NCBI GenBank assembly: GCA_963748545.1
Contig: CAVVJO010000026.1
Span: forward strand, 39,199-103,198
Origin: Roseiarcus sp963748545
GTDB lineage: Bacteria > Pseudomonadota > Alphaproteobacteria > Rhizobiales > Beijerinckiaceae
Direction: 5' to 3'
Length of the DNA: 64,000 bases
Of this stretch, positions 1-8,983 are shown in pieces (the first letter of the stretch is position 1; every line of letters begins with the position of its first letter). A program made the position numbers and the translations under genes. Below the pieces are notes generated by a model. The model was not told where the DNA came from, did no database searches, and worked only from the letters and a program-made list of their open reading frames with translations.

Positions 1-289
1 CGATCTCGAGATCGGGTGTGTAGCCCTGGTCTATGAGCGTTTGGGGCGACCCGACGCCCGGATAGGTCAGCGCGCCCGTGGTGTAGTCGCCGGAATTTGT
101 GAAGAAGGCGCGAGCCGAAAAGAAGGCGCCCGTGGGCGTGATCGTGTTATCGCCGGTCTGCGTGTTGGTCGGGTTCAGTCCGACATCGGCCGAAGTCAGC
201 TGGGCGTCCGCTTCGTTGACGGCGAAAAAAACACCAAGCACAGATAGTGAAAAAGCGACAATAGAGCCGCGAGCTTTAGGCTTAGGCAT
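1..289 (-). CDS. Secreted hypothetical protein, 3' end beyond window
   Basis: This gene runs off the left edge, so only the first 96 codons are visible. The ATG at 289 follows a strong ribosome binding site (AAGGGGAGGTGGG). The protein starts with a short basic stretch and a hydrophobic core that ends near NEADAQL, which fits a Sec signal peptide with cleavage around residue 30. The mature part is rich in Thr, Asn and Gly (TNSGDYTTGALTYPG) and resembles a secreted or surface protein. No catalytic motif is visible and I do not recognise the family. A C-terminal sorting tail such as PEP-CTERM cannot be judged because the end is missing. Confidence 0.6.
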   Translation of the reverse strand, partial: MPKPKARGSIVAFSLSVLGVFFAVNEADAQLTSADVGLNPTNTQTGDNTITPTGAFFSARAFFTNSGDYTTGALTYPGVGSPQTLIDQGYTPDLEI

Positions 290-336
290 TCCCACCTCCC
301 CTTGAGTAGTGAACGGAAAAATCTTCTCACGAAATG

Positions 337-350
337 TTGACTCTAGTCAA
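337..350. promoter_or_regulatory. Inverted repeat upstream of the secreted protein gene
   Basis: TTGACT-CT-AGTCAA is a perfect 6-bp inverted repeat about 50 bp upstream of the ATG at 289. Each arm also matches a sigma-70 -35 box, but no convincing -10 box follows at the right distance. It could be an operator. Low certainty. Confidence 0.25.
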
Positions 351-481
351 CTTCGGAGTTGTAAACCTTCCGTGATACCTCCTTCCCCCGCACTCGCCGA
401 GTGTTGAGGGCCTCAGGCGCGCTCTTCCCTCCGCACGAGGGTCCGGTCTAGACTTCGTCTGGTTGCGGGAGGCGGGAAGCG

Positions 482-1864
482 ATGGGCGGCGCGGTGGCCG
501 TGTTCGACGTGGGCAAGACCAACGTCAAGCTCATCGTGTTTAGCGCCGACGGCCAAATCGTCGCCGAACGATCCAAGCCCAACGCGTCGCTCCCGCCTGA
601 CGCAATGTGGCCCTATCTTCGCCTCGATACCGAAAGCGCCTGGGCGTTCCTGATCTCGGCGCTGAAAGAGGTCGCCGCCGCAACGCCGATCGAGGCCGTG
701 TCCATCTCGGCGCACGGGGCGGCGGGGGTGCTGGTGACCGAAGCGGGCGCAGCGCTGCCGCCGGTCGACTACGAGTTCGACGGCTTCTCCGTGGTCGACG
801 CCGACTACGACGCCGTGCGTCCGCCGTTCGAGGAAACCTTCTCGCCGCATTCCGCCCGGGGCCTCAATCTGGGGCGGCAGATCTTCTATTGCGAACGGGC
901 CTTTCCGCACGCGTTCGCCGCGGCCCGCGCCTTTCTCGCCTACCCGCAGTACTGGGCCTGGAGACTTTCCGGCGTGATGGCGACCGAACCGACCGCGCTT
1001 GGCGCCCACTCCGATCTGTGGCGGCCGAAGGAGGGGCGTTTTTCAACGCTCGTCGACAGCCGGGGCTGGGCGCGTCTCTTCCCGCCGCAGCGGCGCGCCT
1101 GGGAGTGTCTGGGGACGCTGAAACCCGAAATCGCCGCCGCGACCGGGCTCTCGCCCTCGGTGCGCGTCCTGTGCGGCGCGCACAATTCAAACGCGTCGCT
1201 CGTTCCCTATCTCGCCTCGCGCAAAGATCCCTTCACCGTCGTCTCGACCGGCACCTGGGTGATCATCATGGCCGTCGGCGGGAAGGGGACGCTCAATCCC
1301 TCGGACGACACGCTCGCCAATGTCGACATCATGGGCCGCCCGGTGCCGACGGCGCGGCTGATGGGCGGGCGCGAGTTCGCCGTGCTCGCGGGCGAGCCCC
1401 CGGCCGAGGCCAAGGAGCCGGACGTCGCCGCGGCCGTCGCGTCAGGCGTCCTGGCGATGCCCGCCTTCACCGACCAGGGCGGCCCATTCGCCGGGCGCAG
1501 GGGCTGGATCGAGGGGCCGCCGCCCTCGACGCCGGCCGGACGCGCGGCGCTCGCGACCCTCTATTCGGCGCTCACGACCGCGCTCATGCTCGAACAACTC
1601 GACGCGCCGGGCGACATTATCGTCGAGGGCGGCTTCAACCGCACGCCGGCGTTCTCCAGCGTGCTCGCGGGCCTCATGCCGGAGCGCACCGTGCTGGTCG
1701 CGCGCGCTTCCGGGGCGGCGGAGGGCGCGGCGATGCTCGCGCGCTGGGGCGAGCGGCGCGCGCCGCCGCAACTCTCGCGCGCGCAAGCGTGGGACGTCCC
1801 GGGGCTGGCCGCCTATGCCCAACGCTGGCGGCAGGGGCTGCCGAGGGCCGCAGAGAAGGCCTGA
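482..1864 (+). CDS. FGGY-family carbohydrate kinase
   Basis: This 460-residue protein has the FGGY sugar-kinase fold. The N-terminal phosphate motif DVGKTNVKL starts at residue 9, and the C-terminal domain has the glycine-rich nucleotide site (VSTGTWVI near residue 255 and IIVEGGFNRTPAF near 380). The length fits rhamnulokinase/fuculokinase-like members. It would phosphorylate a sugar with ATP in the cytoplasm, but the substrate cannot be read from the sequence. No aldolase, isomerase or sugar transporter lies beside it, so it is not part of an obvious sugar operon. The downstream gene starts 83 bp later on the same strand. Confidence 0.8.
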   Translation: MGGAVAVFDVGKTNVKLIVFSADGQIVAERSKPNASLPPDAMWPYLRLDTESAWAFLISALKEVAAATPIEAVSISAHGAAGVLVTEAGAALPPVDYEFDGFSVVDADYDAVRPPFEETFSPHSARGLNLGRQIFYCERAFPHAFAAARAFLAYPQYWAWRLSGVMATEPTALGAHSDLWRPKEGRFSTLVDSRGWARLFPPQRRAWECLGTLKPEIAAATGLSPSVRVLCGAHNSNASLVPYLASRKDPFTVVSTGTWVIIMAVGGKGTLNPSDDTLANVDIMGRPVPTARLMGGREFAVLAGEPPAEAKEPDVAAAVASGVLAMPAFTDQGGPFAGRRGWIEGPPPSTPAGRAALATLYSALTTALMLEQLDAPGDIIVEGGFNRTPAFSSVLAGLMPERTVLVARASGAAEGAAMLARWGERRAPPQLSRAQAWDVPGLAAYAQRWRQGLPRAAEKA

Positions 1865-1881
1865 CCCCCTAACCCGCTCGA

Positions 1882-1898
1882 GGCGGCTTGCAGCCGCC
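1882..1898 (+). terminator. Weak hairpin after the kinase gene
   Basis: GGCGGCT-TGC-AGCCGCC forms a 7-bp stem 18 bp after the kinase stop codon. No T-run follows, so intrinsic termination is doubtful. Confidence 0.25.
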
Positions 1899-1947
1899 GC
1901 GTCGGCTTGCTTAGTTGCGGGATAACGTCTCGAACGGGGAAACGGCC

Positions 1948-3753
1948 ATGGCTTACGGCTATACGCCGGCGGAGCGCGCGGAACTGGACCGACGCGCGCA
2001 GGCGATCCTGGACGCCAGCCCGGATGTCGGCAGCTTCATCCGGCGCGGCCTCGAGCCCAATCCCGGTCGCGAGACCTTCGTCTATCTTCGCACGGCGCTC
2101 GATCCCGCTCCCGTGGTGACGCGCGCAGGCGAATTCCTGGGCCTTCTCGAATCGGCTCGGCTCTGGTTCCGACGCCACGGCGTCGGGCCGAACGACGTCG
2201 TGGCGATCCTCGCGCCGAACGTGACGGCGACGGCGGTCGCCTACTGGGCGGCGATGAGCTTCGCCGTCGTTCAGCCGCTCAATCTCCTGTTCAGCCGCGA
2301 CGCAATCGCCGCGCAGCTCGCGGCGGTCAAGGCCAAGGTGGTGTTCGCCCCGTCGCCCGGCGCGCCGGGCGGCCTCTATGAGAAGGTCGAGGGCCTCGGC
2401 GCGCTGGTCCCGAGTCTGGAAAAGATTGTCGTCCTGCCGATGGACGGACGCGTCGCCTTCGGCGAGGAGACGCTCGCCCCCGCCACGGCGAACACGACGC
2501 CCGAAACGGCGCGCCCCGACTCGCTCGCGGCGCTCCTGCCGACAGGCGGGACGACCGGCGTCCCGAAGGTGGTGCGGCTCACCCATCGCAACATCGTCGC
2601 GTCGGCTATCGCCTCGATGCTCGCAGCCGAGGTGCGGCCCGAAGATCGCTTCCTGATCGCGCTGCCGATCTTCCATGTCGGCGGCGCCTTCTGTTCCAGC
2701 CTGCCGGCGCTCGGGGTCGGCGCGACGATGATCCTGCCGACCGCGGCCGGGTTCCGCAATCCGGAGGTCGTGGCGAACGTCTGGCGTATCATTGCCGCGC
2801 ATCGCGCAACGATCGCCGGTCTGGTGCCGACCGGGCTCGGCGCGGCCGCCCACGCGTCCGCCGAGGGCTGCGACCTCTCGAGTCTGCGCCTGTTCGTGAC
2901 CGGCGCCTCGGTCTGTCCGCCGGAGATCGAGCGGCGCTTCCTTAAGGTGTGGCCGGGCGATTGCGTGCGGCAAATCTACGGGATGACGGAATTCGCAGGC
3001 GCGATCACGCAAACGCCGTGGGATCGCGGACAGCGGTTCGGCTCCGTCGGGCTGCCCGCTGCGCTCGCCGAAGTCGCCGTGCTCTGCGGCGATACGGTTC
3101 ATCAGGGGTCGTCGACCCCGAACGGCGAGATACTCGCACGCGGTCCGCAGATGTTCGACGGCTATTTCAACTCGCGCCAGCAGGGTGCGTCCTTTGTCGA
3201 GGGATGGCTGCGCTCGGGCGATCTCGGGCGGATCGGAGAGGACGGCGAGGTGTATGTCACCGGGCGCGCCAAAGACGTCATTATCCGCGGCGGCCACAAC
3301 ATCGACCCGACCGCGATCGAGGACGTCGCGTTGCGGTTCCCCGGGGTGGGGCTTGCCGCGGCCGTGGGGCGTCCGGACACCTACGCCGGCGAGACGCCGA
3401 TGCTGTTCGTCACGCCCTCGCCCGGCGCGACGATCGACGCCGAGGCGCTCGCCGGATTCATGGAGGCGGGCATGATGGAGCCGCCAGCGCGCCCGCGCGC
3501 GATCGTGACGATCGCCGAGATGCCGATGACGCCGGTCGGCAAGGTCTTCAAGCCGCGGCTGCGGGAAATCGCGGCCGAGCAGGCGGCGCGCGAGGCGCTC
3601 GAGGCGGCGCTGCCCGGCGAAAGCTGCGAGGTCGAGGCCCGGCACGGCGACAGCGGCCTCATCGTCACCGCCCGCGTGCCGCCGACGGCGACAGCGGCCG
3701 CGCGCGCGGCGCTGGGCCAGTTTCCGGTCCGCTTCGAGATCGTCGCGGGATAG
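1948..3753 (+). CDS. Acyl-CoA synthetase (AMP-dependent ligase)
   Basis: The 601-residue product is an adenylate-forming ligase that would activate a carboxylic acid to its acyl-CoA through an acyl-AMP. The AMP-binding P-loop LLPTGGTTGVPK is near residue 196. Further motifs are YGMTEF (about 345), GWLRSGDLGRIGEDG (about 423) and a C-terminal PVGKVFKP lysine motif (about 530). The last 60 residues extend beyond the usual end. I chose ATG 1948 (GGGGA upstream) over an in-frame TTG at 1915, which has no ribosome binding site. The substrate is unknown; a fatty or branched acid is plausible. An ilvE-like gene follows 95 bp later. Confidence 0.85.
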   Translation: MAYGYTPAERAELDRRAQAILDASPDVGSFIRRGLEPNPGRETFVYLRTALDPAPVVTRAGEFLGLLESARLWFRRHGVGPNDVVAILAPNVTATAVAYWAAMSFAVVQPLNLLFSRDAIAAQLAAVKAKVVFAPSPGAPGGLYEKVEGLGALVPSLEKIVVLPMDGRVAFGEETLAPATANTTPETARPDSLAALLPTGGTTGVPKVVRLTHRNIVASAIASMLAAEVRPEDRFLIALPIFHVGGAFCSSLPALGVGATMILPTAAGFRNPEVVANVWRIIAAHRATIAGLVPTGLGAAAHASAEGCDLSSLRLFVTGASVCPPEIERRFLKVWPGDCVRQIYGMTEFAGAITQTPWDRGQRFGSVGLPAALAEVAVLCGDTVHQGSSTPNGEILARGPQMFDGYFNSRQQGASFVEGWLRSGDLGRIGEDGEVYVTGRAKDVIIRGGHNIDPTAIEDVALRFPGVGLAAAVGRPDTYAGETPMLFVTPSPGATIDAEALAGFMEAGMMEPPARPRAIVTIAEMPMTPVGKVFKPRLREIAAEQAAREALEAALPGESCEVEARHGDSGLIVTARVPPTATAAARAALGQFPVRFEIVAG

Positions 3754-3848
3754 CCGGGGCGCCCTGGGGCCGTCGGGACGTTCGGCCGGAGTGGCGCCGA
3801 ACGCGCCGCAGGTCTAAAGTGGGCGCCTTCACACGTAAGGAAAGAGCG

Positions 3849-4943
3849 ATGAACGCCGAACCTGGTCCCTTCTTCACCCGACGCCCGCATCCCGCGCCGG
3901 TCGCGGCCGACGCGCGCGCGATGGCGATGGAGGATCCCGGATTCGGGCGGGTATTCACCGACCACATGGCGACCATTCGCTGGACGGAAGCACGGGGGTG
4001 GTGCGACGCCGAGATCCGCGCCCGCGAGCCGTTCGCGCTCGATCCCGCCGCCGCGGTGCTGCACTACGCCCAGGAGATTTTCGAGGGCCTGAAGGCCTAT
4101 CGCTTGAGCGACGGCGGGGTCGCCCTCTTCCGTCCCGAGCAGAACGCGCGCCGCTTTCAGGCTTCCGCCGAACGGCTGGCGATGCCGACCCTGCCCGAAG
4201 TCGCGTTTCTGCGGTCGATCGAGGAGTTGATCAAGGCCGACGTCGCGTGGGTCCCGGGCGGCGACGGCAGCCTTTACCTGCGTCCCTTCATGTTCGCGAG
4301 CGAGGCGTTCCTCGGCGTGCGGCCGGCGGCGGAATATTTGTACGTGGTCATCGCCTCTCCGGTCGGCGCCTATTTCAAGGGCGGCAAGAAGGCGGTCACC
4401 GTCTGGCTCTCGGACGATTACACCCGCGCCGCTCCCGGCGGGACGGGCGCGGCCAAATGCGGCGGCAACTACGCCGCGAGCCTTCTCGCGCAGGCCGAGG
4501 CGATCAAGCACGGCTGCGACCAGGTCGTCTTCCTCGACGCCGCCGAACGGAAATGGGTCGAGGAACTCGGCGGGATGAACGTCTTCCTGGTGTTCGACGA
4601 CGGCTCGCTGCAGACGCCGCCGCTCGGCGGCACGATCCTGCCCGGCGTCACGCGCGACGCGATCATGACGCTGGCCAAGGCCGAGGGACGGACGGTGCGC
4701 GAGGAGCGCTTCAGCTTCGAGCAGTGGAAGGCCGACGCCGCGAGCGGTCGCTTGCGTGAGGCGTTCGCCTGCGGCACGGCGGCCGTCGTCACCCCGATCG
4801 GCGAGATCAGGGCGACGGAGGGCGGTTTCGTGATCGGAAACGGCTCGGGGGGCGAGGTGGCGGACGCCCTGCGGGCGAAGCTCGTCGCGATCCAGCGCGG
4901 CGACGCGCTGGACGAACACGGCTGGGTGCGGCGGGTGATTTAG
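3849..4943 (+). CDS. ilvE: Branched-chain amino acid aminotransferase
   Basis: This 364-residue PLP enzyme of fold type IV exchanges amino groups between leucine, isoleucine or valine and 2-oxoglutarate in the cytoplasm. The family motifs HYAQEIFEGLKAY (near residue 75), YLRPFMF (about 143) and the PLP lysine context GGTGAAKCGGNYAASL (about 199) are present. The start ATG follows AAGGAAAGAG. The length matches the longer, mitochondrial/actinobacterial-like BCAT group. It sits 95 bp behind an acyl-CoA synthetase on the same strand, so the two may be co-transcribed and share branched-chain acid metabolism; this is inference. Confidence 0.9.
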   Translation: MNAEPGPFFTRRPHPAPVAADARAMAMEDPGFGRVFTDHMATIRWTEARGWCDAEIRAREPFALDPAAAVLHYAQEIFEGLKAYRLSDGGVALFRPEQNARRFQASAERLAMPTLPEVAFLRSIEELIKADVAWVPGGDGSLYLRPFMFASEAFLGVRPAAEYLYVVIASPVGAYFKGGKKAVTVWLSDDYTRAAPGGTGAAKCGGNYAASLLAQAEAIKHGCDQVVFLDAAERKWVEELGGMNVFLVFDDGSLQTPPLGGTILPGVTRDAIMTLAKAEGRTVREERFSFEQWKADAASGRLREAFACGTAAVVTPIGEIRATEGGFVIGNGSGGEVADALRAKLVAIQRGDALDEHGWVRRVI

Positions 4944-5102
4944 ACGGCGCCCCGACGCCTGGAAGCCGCGGCTTGCCGCCGATCGCGCTGCAACCCGCGG
5001 CTTTGCGTCCGGCGCTGCTTACGATCGTTGTCCGACTGACCTACCCCTCTGTCATCGCGCGCTTTTCGCGAAAAACCGGTTTCCACTTTTCGCCGCGCGC
5101 TC

Positions 5103-5546
5103 TCAACGCCCGCCTTGTCGCTTGGCCGGGCGCGGGGCGTCTCGCTTCGCTCGCTGGTCGAACGCCTTGCGCGCCTGCTCGATCGCGGGCCAGCTTGATC
5201 GGATCCATCCGCTGAAGACTTCGAGCGGCTCTTTCATGCTCTTGCCGAGATCGCTGAGCTCATATTCGACCCGGGGCGGCACCTCGGGAAAATAATGACG
5301 GATGACCAGCCCGTTGCGCTCCGCCTGGCGCAAAGTGAGGGTCAGCATTCGCTGCGAAATCCCCTCGACCCCGTATTTGATCTCGGAGAACCGGCGCCGG
5401 TTTCCGGGCGCGATGGCCATCAGCGACAAGACAAGGATCGTCCACTTGTCTCCCAGGCGAGCCAGCACCTCATGCGTGGCGCAGGGGGCGAGCCGGAGTT
5501 GTCCCTGACGATTGGAGGGACGGTCGTCACCGGTTTGCAGCCTCAC
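5103..5546 (-). CDS. HxlR-family transcriptional regulator
   Basis: A 147-residue winged-helix regulator. The HxlR core runs from HEVLARLGDKWTILVL through RRFSEIKYGVEGISQRMLT (recognition helix) to the wing segment PPRVEYELSDLGKSM. The start is taken as GTG 5546, preceded by AGAAAGAGAA; longer in-frame extensions upstream read as non-coding. It is divergent from the NmrA-like gene at 5648 across a 101-bp gap, the usual arrangement for an HxlR regulator controlling a neighbouring oxidoreductase in response to electrophile or redox stress. A TATAGA box and an imperfect dyad GGTAAC-N8-GTTATC lie in the gap. Confidence 0.85.
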   Translation of the reverse strand: MRLQTGDDRPSNRQGQLRLAPCATHEVLARLGDKWTILVLSLMAIAPGNRRRFSEIKYGVEGISQRMLTLTLRQAERNGLVIRHYFPEVPPRVEYELSDLGKSMKEPLEVFSGWIRSSWPAIEQARKAFDQRAKRDAPRPAKRQGGR

Positions 5547-5647
5547 GGGTTCTCTTTCTGTAACCGACGCACAAAACGTGCCGTCTTCGCAGCGCCGTTG
5601 TAGCGGTATAGATCGGTAACCTTCAACAGTTATCAAAGGGCACTGTC

Positions 5648-6570
5648 GTGGATAAAGCGGGAAAGACGGTTCTGGTTTTCGGCGCGACCGGCCAGCAGGG
5701 CGGGTCGGTCGCGAGGCGCTTCGCGCCAACGGGTGGGGCGTCAGGGCCCTGGTTCGAGACACGCGCAGCCTCAAGGCGCGCGAACTCTCAAACCTTGGCG
5801 TCGAACTGGCGCAAGGCGACTACGCCGACAGCGCCTCGATCAAACAGGCGATGACGGGGGCCTATGGCGCGTTCAGCGTCCAGCCAAGCTCCGGTCAGGG
5901 CCCGGTCTACAACGTGACCGACGACGATGAAGTGCGTTGGGGCGTGACGATCGCCGATCTGGCGCTCGCCCATGGCCTGGAGCATCTCGTCTATACCTCG
6001 GTGAACGCGGCCGGGCCGACCAAGACCGGGATGGGGCATTTCGACAGCAAGGCGGCGATTGAAGATCACATCCGCGGCTTGCCCATTCGCAGGACGATCG
6101 TGCGGCCGGCCGGCTTCCTGGAACTGCTGATGTTGCCAGGCATGGGCCTCGATCAGGGAACATTCAATTTCCTCATGCGGCCCGACCAGAGGATGCAATG
6201 CATCGCCGTCGCCGATATCGGTCGAATCGTGGAAGGCGTCTTCGCCAATCCTGACAAGTTCGGCGCCCGCGCCTTTGAGATCGCGAGCGACGCCGCGACC
6301 GGGCCGGAGCTGGCGGAGAAGCTCAGCCGCGCCGCGGGCAAGCCGATCGCTTATCGCCGCCTTCCGGACAGCGTCCTTGGACAGAACCCGCTTCTTGGGG
6401 CCCTTGCGGCGCTCATCGACGACGGGCGGCTTGCCGGCCATGCCGATCTCGCCTGGCTTCGCCGGGAGTTCCCTGGGCTGACGACCATCGACGCATGGCT
6501 GGACGGCGACGGCAGGCCGCTGCTGCAAGCGGCGCTAAAAGCCCCGCCCGCGGAACTCGCGCTGCGCTGA
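5648..6570 (+). CDS. NmrA-like NAD(P)-binding protein, frame broken by one base
   Basis: An atypical short-chain dehydrogenase of the NmrA/quinone reductase type. It begins at GTG 5648 (AAAGGG upstream) with the Rossmann motif VLVFGATGQQGGSVA. The frame is lost after the GCG at 5711 and continues one base out as ALRANGWGVRALVRDT to the stop at 6570. One base is missing near 5714, possibly a GG that should be GGG. With it restored the protein is 307 residues, normal for the family. Members are redox-sensing regulators or NAD(P)H-dependent reductases. The divergent HxlR gene is its likely regulator. Either a sequencing slip or a recent pseudogene. Confidence 0.75.
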
Positions 6571-6742
6571 GCAGCCTCTCGGGCCGCCCTGGGCGACGGC
6601 GACCCGCCCGCCTACATTTTTTTGATTTTCATGGCGTCCTCCGCCGCGACCCGGCGCGGCGGGCGGCGGCGCCGAGCCTTTGCGCGGCGCGGCCCTCTCC
6701 GCCGGCCTTCGGCCGGTCCCCCGGGCGGGCGAGGAAAGCGCC

Positions 6743-8614
6743 CTACCCTCGCACGTAGACGCCCGGCGCGTCGCAGAGCGGCGGCAGGCCCGCGTCGGTC
6801 GCGCCCATGTGAGGCGGGTCGACTTCGCCGCCTGAGCCGGAGGCCCGGATCCATGCCTCCCAGGCCGGCCACCACGAGCCCTCGAAGGACGGCGCGGCGG
6901 CGACCCAGGTGTCCGGCTCGACGTAGCGCGCGTTGCGCTCCATCGTCATCAATTGATAGGAGCCGCGCGCCTGCGCCGGCGGATTGACGATGCCGACATT
7001 GTGACCGCCCGACGCCAGCGCGAACGTCACGTCGGTGTCGGTGAACAGGCAGATCTTGTAGACCGATCGCCAGGGGGCGATGTGGTCGCGCGCCATGCCG
7101 ACGACAAAGACCGGCGCGCGGATGTCGCGCAGCGCGATCTTGCGGCCCTCGACCGCGTAGCGCCCCGACGACAGCCGGTTCTCGAGATACAGGCCGTGCA
7201 GATACTGGCTGTGCATCCGCGCGGGCATGCGGGTCTGGTCGGCGTTCCAGGCCATCAGCGCCGTCATCTCGTCCCGCTCGCCGAGCACGTATTCGCGGAT
7301 GATCTTGCCCCAGATCAGTTCGTCTGAACGCAGCGCCTGGAAGGCGCCCGCCATCTGCCGGCTGTCGAGATAGCCCTGGTCCCACATGAGATCGTCGAGC
7401 AGCATCACCTGTCCCTCGTCGAGGAACAGCATGATCTCGCCAGCCTCGGCGAAGTCGGTCTGGGAGGCGAGCAAGGTCATGCTGGCGATCCGGTGGTCGC
7501 CGTCGCGGGCCAGCGTCGCCGCGGCGATCGCCAGGATGGTGCCGCCAAGGCAATAGCCGCAGGTATGAATCTTCTGGTCGGGGACGATCGTCGAGACCGC
7601 GTCGAGCGCGGCCTTGACCCCGAGGCGACGATAGTCGTCGAAACTGACCTCGCGATCGCGCTGATCGGGATTCTTCCACGACACCATGAAGACCGTATGC
7701 CCGCGCTCGGTGAGAAAGCGGACGAGCGAGCTCTTCGGCTCGAGGTCGAGGATGTAATATTTCATGATCCAGGCCGGGATGATCAGGATCGGCTCGGCCG
7801 TCACCTTCGGCGTCGCAGCGTCGTACTGGATCAGCTCCATGAGGTCGTTGCGGAATACGACCTGGCCGGGCGTCACCGCCACATCGCGTCCGACCTCGAA
7901 TTTCTCCGATCCGGCCGGCGGCCGACCAGCGAGCATACGGTCGTAGTCCTCGAGCCAGTTGCCCGCGCCACGGACCAGATTGAGGCCGCCCTCCTTGACG
8001 GTCTTGGCGATGCTCACCGGGTTCAGCCAGGGAACGTTGCTTGGCGAGATCATGTCGATCGCCGCGCGCGCCAAGAAGGCGGCCTCAGCCTCGCGGTCGC
8101 GCACGAGGCCGGGCACGTCGCGAGTGGCCTCCCCCCACCACGCCTCAGCGCCGAGGAAATTCTGCACGAAGACATTGAACGGCCATTGCGCCCAACCGGG
8201 GTCCCTGAACCGCCGGTCGGTCGGCAGCGTCGCAAAGGGCGGGGCGTGTCGACCGTCGGCGAAGGCGAAAGGAAGCCAGAGGGCCAACCGCGCGGCCGCC
8301 ATCGCCGCGCTCTTGGCAAGTTCCGCGCGCTTGCCGGGCGCCTGCGCCAGGTGCAGCGCCCAGTCCGCCCAGGTCTGGATGAGGGCGTCGGGTGAGACGC
8401 CCTGCGTGGCGCGGGCCATCAGCGCGCGCGACAGGCGGTCAGACGTTCCAAAATCGGGCTGGCGGTCGCCGGCCCGATGTGTCGGCGCGTGAGGAACGAC
8501 TCTCGGCGCCTTGGCGCGCTCCAGAACGCGGGCGCCGAGGGCTTCCGCCGTCGCCTGCTCCCGCTGATCCGCCGAAAGCAGCGCGGCGGTCTGTTTCGAG
8601 GTTCTATCCTGCAT
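6743..8614 (-). CDS. phaC: Class I poly(3-hydroxyalkanoate) synthase
   Basis: A 623-residue polymerase that would join (R)-3-hydroxyacyl-CoA units into polyhydroxyalkanoate at granule surfaces. The alpha/beta-hydrolase core has the lipase-like box GYCLGG with the catalytic cysteine near residue 355, the aspartate context ARDHIAP, and the histidine context GGHNVGIVNPP. The N-terminal PhaC_N domain (NVFVQNFLGAEAWW, about residues 147-160) is present. It stands alone: no phaA, phaB, phaR or phasin lies next to it. The length is slightly above the usual 560-600 because of an Ala/Arg-rich N-terminus. It offers a storage sink for carbon from the oxidative genes in the window. Confidence 0.93.
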   Translation of the reverse strand: MQDRTSKQTAALLSADQREQATAEALGARVLERAKAPRVVPHAPTHRAGDRQPDFGTSDRLSRALMARATQGVSPDALIQTWADWALHLAQAPGKRAELAKSAAMAAARLALWLPFAFADGRHAPPFATLPTDRRFRDPGWAQWPFNVFVQNFLGAEAWWGEATRDVPGLVRDREAEAAFLARAAIDMISPSNVPWLNPVSIAKTVKEGGLNLVRGAGNWLEDYDRMLAGRPPAGSEKFEVGRDVAVTPGQVVFRNDLMELIQYDAATPKVTAEPILIIPAWIMKYYILDLEPKSSLVRFLTERGHTVFMVSWKNPDQRDREVSFDDYRRLGVKAALDAVSTIVPDQKIHTCGYCLGGTILAIAAATLARDGDHRIASMTLLASQTDFAEAGEIMLFLDEGQVMLLDDLMWDQGYLDSRQMAGAFQALRSDELIWGKIIREYVLGERDEMTALMAWNADQTRMPARMHSQYLHGLYLENRLSSGRYAVEGRKIALRDIRAPVFVVGMARDHIAPWRSVYKICLFTDTDVTFALASGGHNVGIVNPPAQARGSYQLMTMERNARYVEPDTWVAAAPSFEGSWWPAWEAWIRASGSGGEVDPPHMGATDAGLPPLCDAPGVYVRG

Positions 8615-8959
8615 GACGCCCGTTCCCGAGCGCGGTTTGGCGCCCTGAGAAGTCCGTTTCCAGACTTTCTACGCGGGTCGCGCGGCTTTGGTGTTGATCC
8701 TTGTCAATCGCCGGGAGCGAGGGAGGCGCATCGCGGCAAATGGGGGCTTGCGCCCCCTATGGGAATCTCAACAGTGAGCGTAAGGTCTTGAGATTGCTGG
8801 CCCGCTCCACAAAGCGAACGCTCGAAGCCGTGCGGAATTGGCGGTCGCCGCGTTTTTCGACGCTCCCGAGCGCCTTCAAGGGGTCGAAATCGGCTGAAAT
8901 GCCTGCCACATGGGGGGCGTACGTCCCGCCCGCGCCTTCCTGCGCCGTTTCAAGAGGCC
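8615..8959. other. Intergenic region between divergent phaC and M3 peptidase genes
   Basis: This 345-bp gap serves two divergent genes. It holds a GGGGGC-TTGC-GCCCCC hairpin at 8742-8757 and a perfect 8-bp inverted repeat, AATCTCAA with TTGAGATT, at 8764-8795 with a 16-nt loop. No gene is visible. Confidence 0.5.
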
Positions 8960-8983
8960 ATGCATGACACCGAAAGGTCGCCG

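Noticed and set aside
1813..3645. 610-codon frame on the minus strand
   Set aside because: Antisense of the acyl-CoA synthetase; rich in Arg and His, with no motif.
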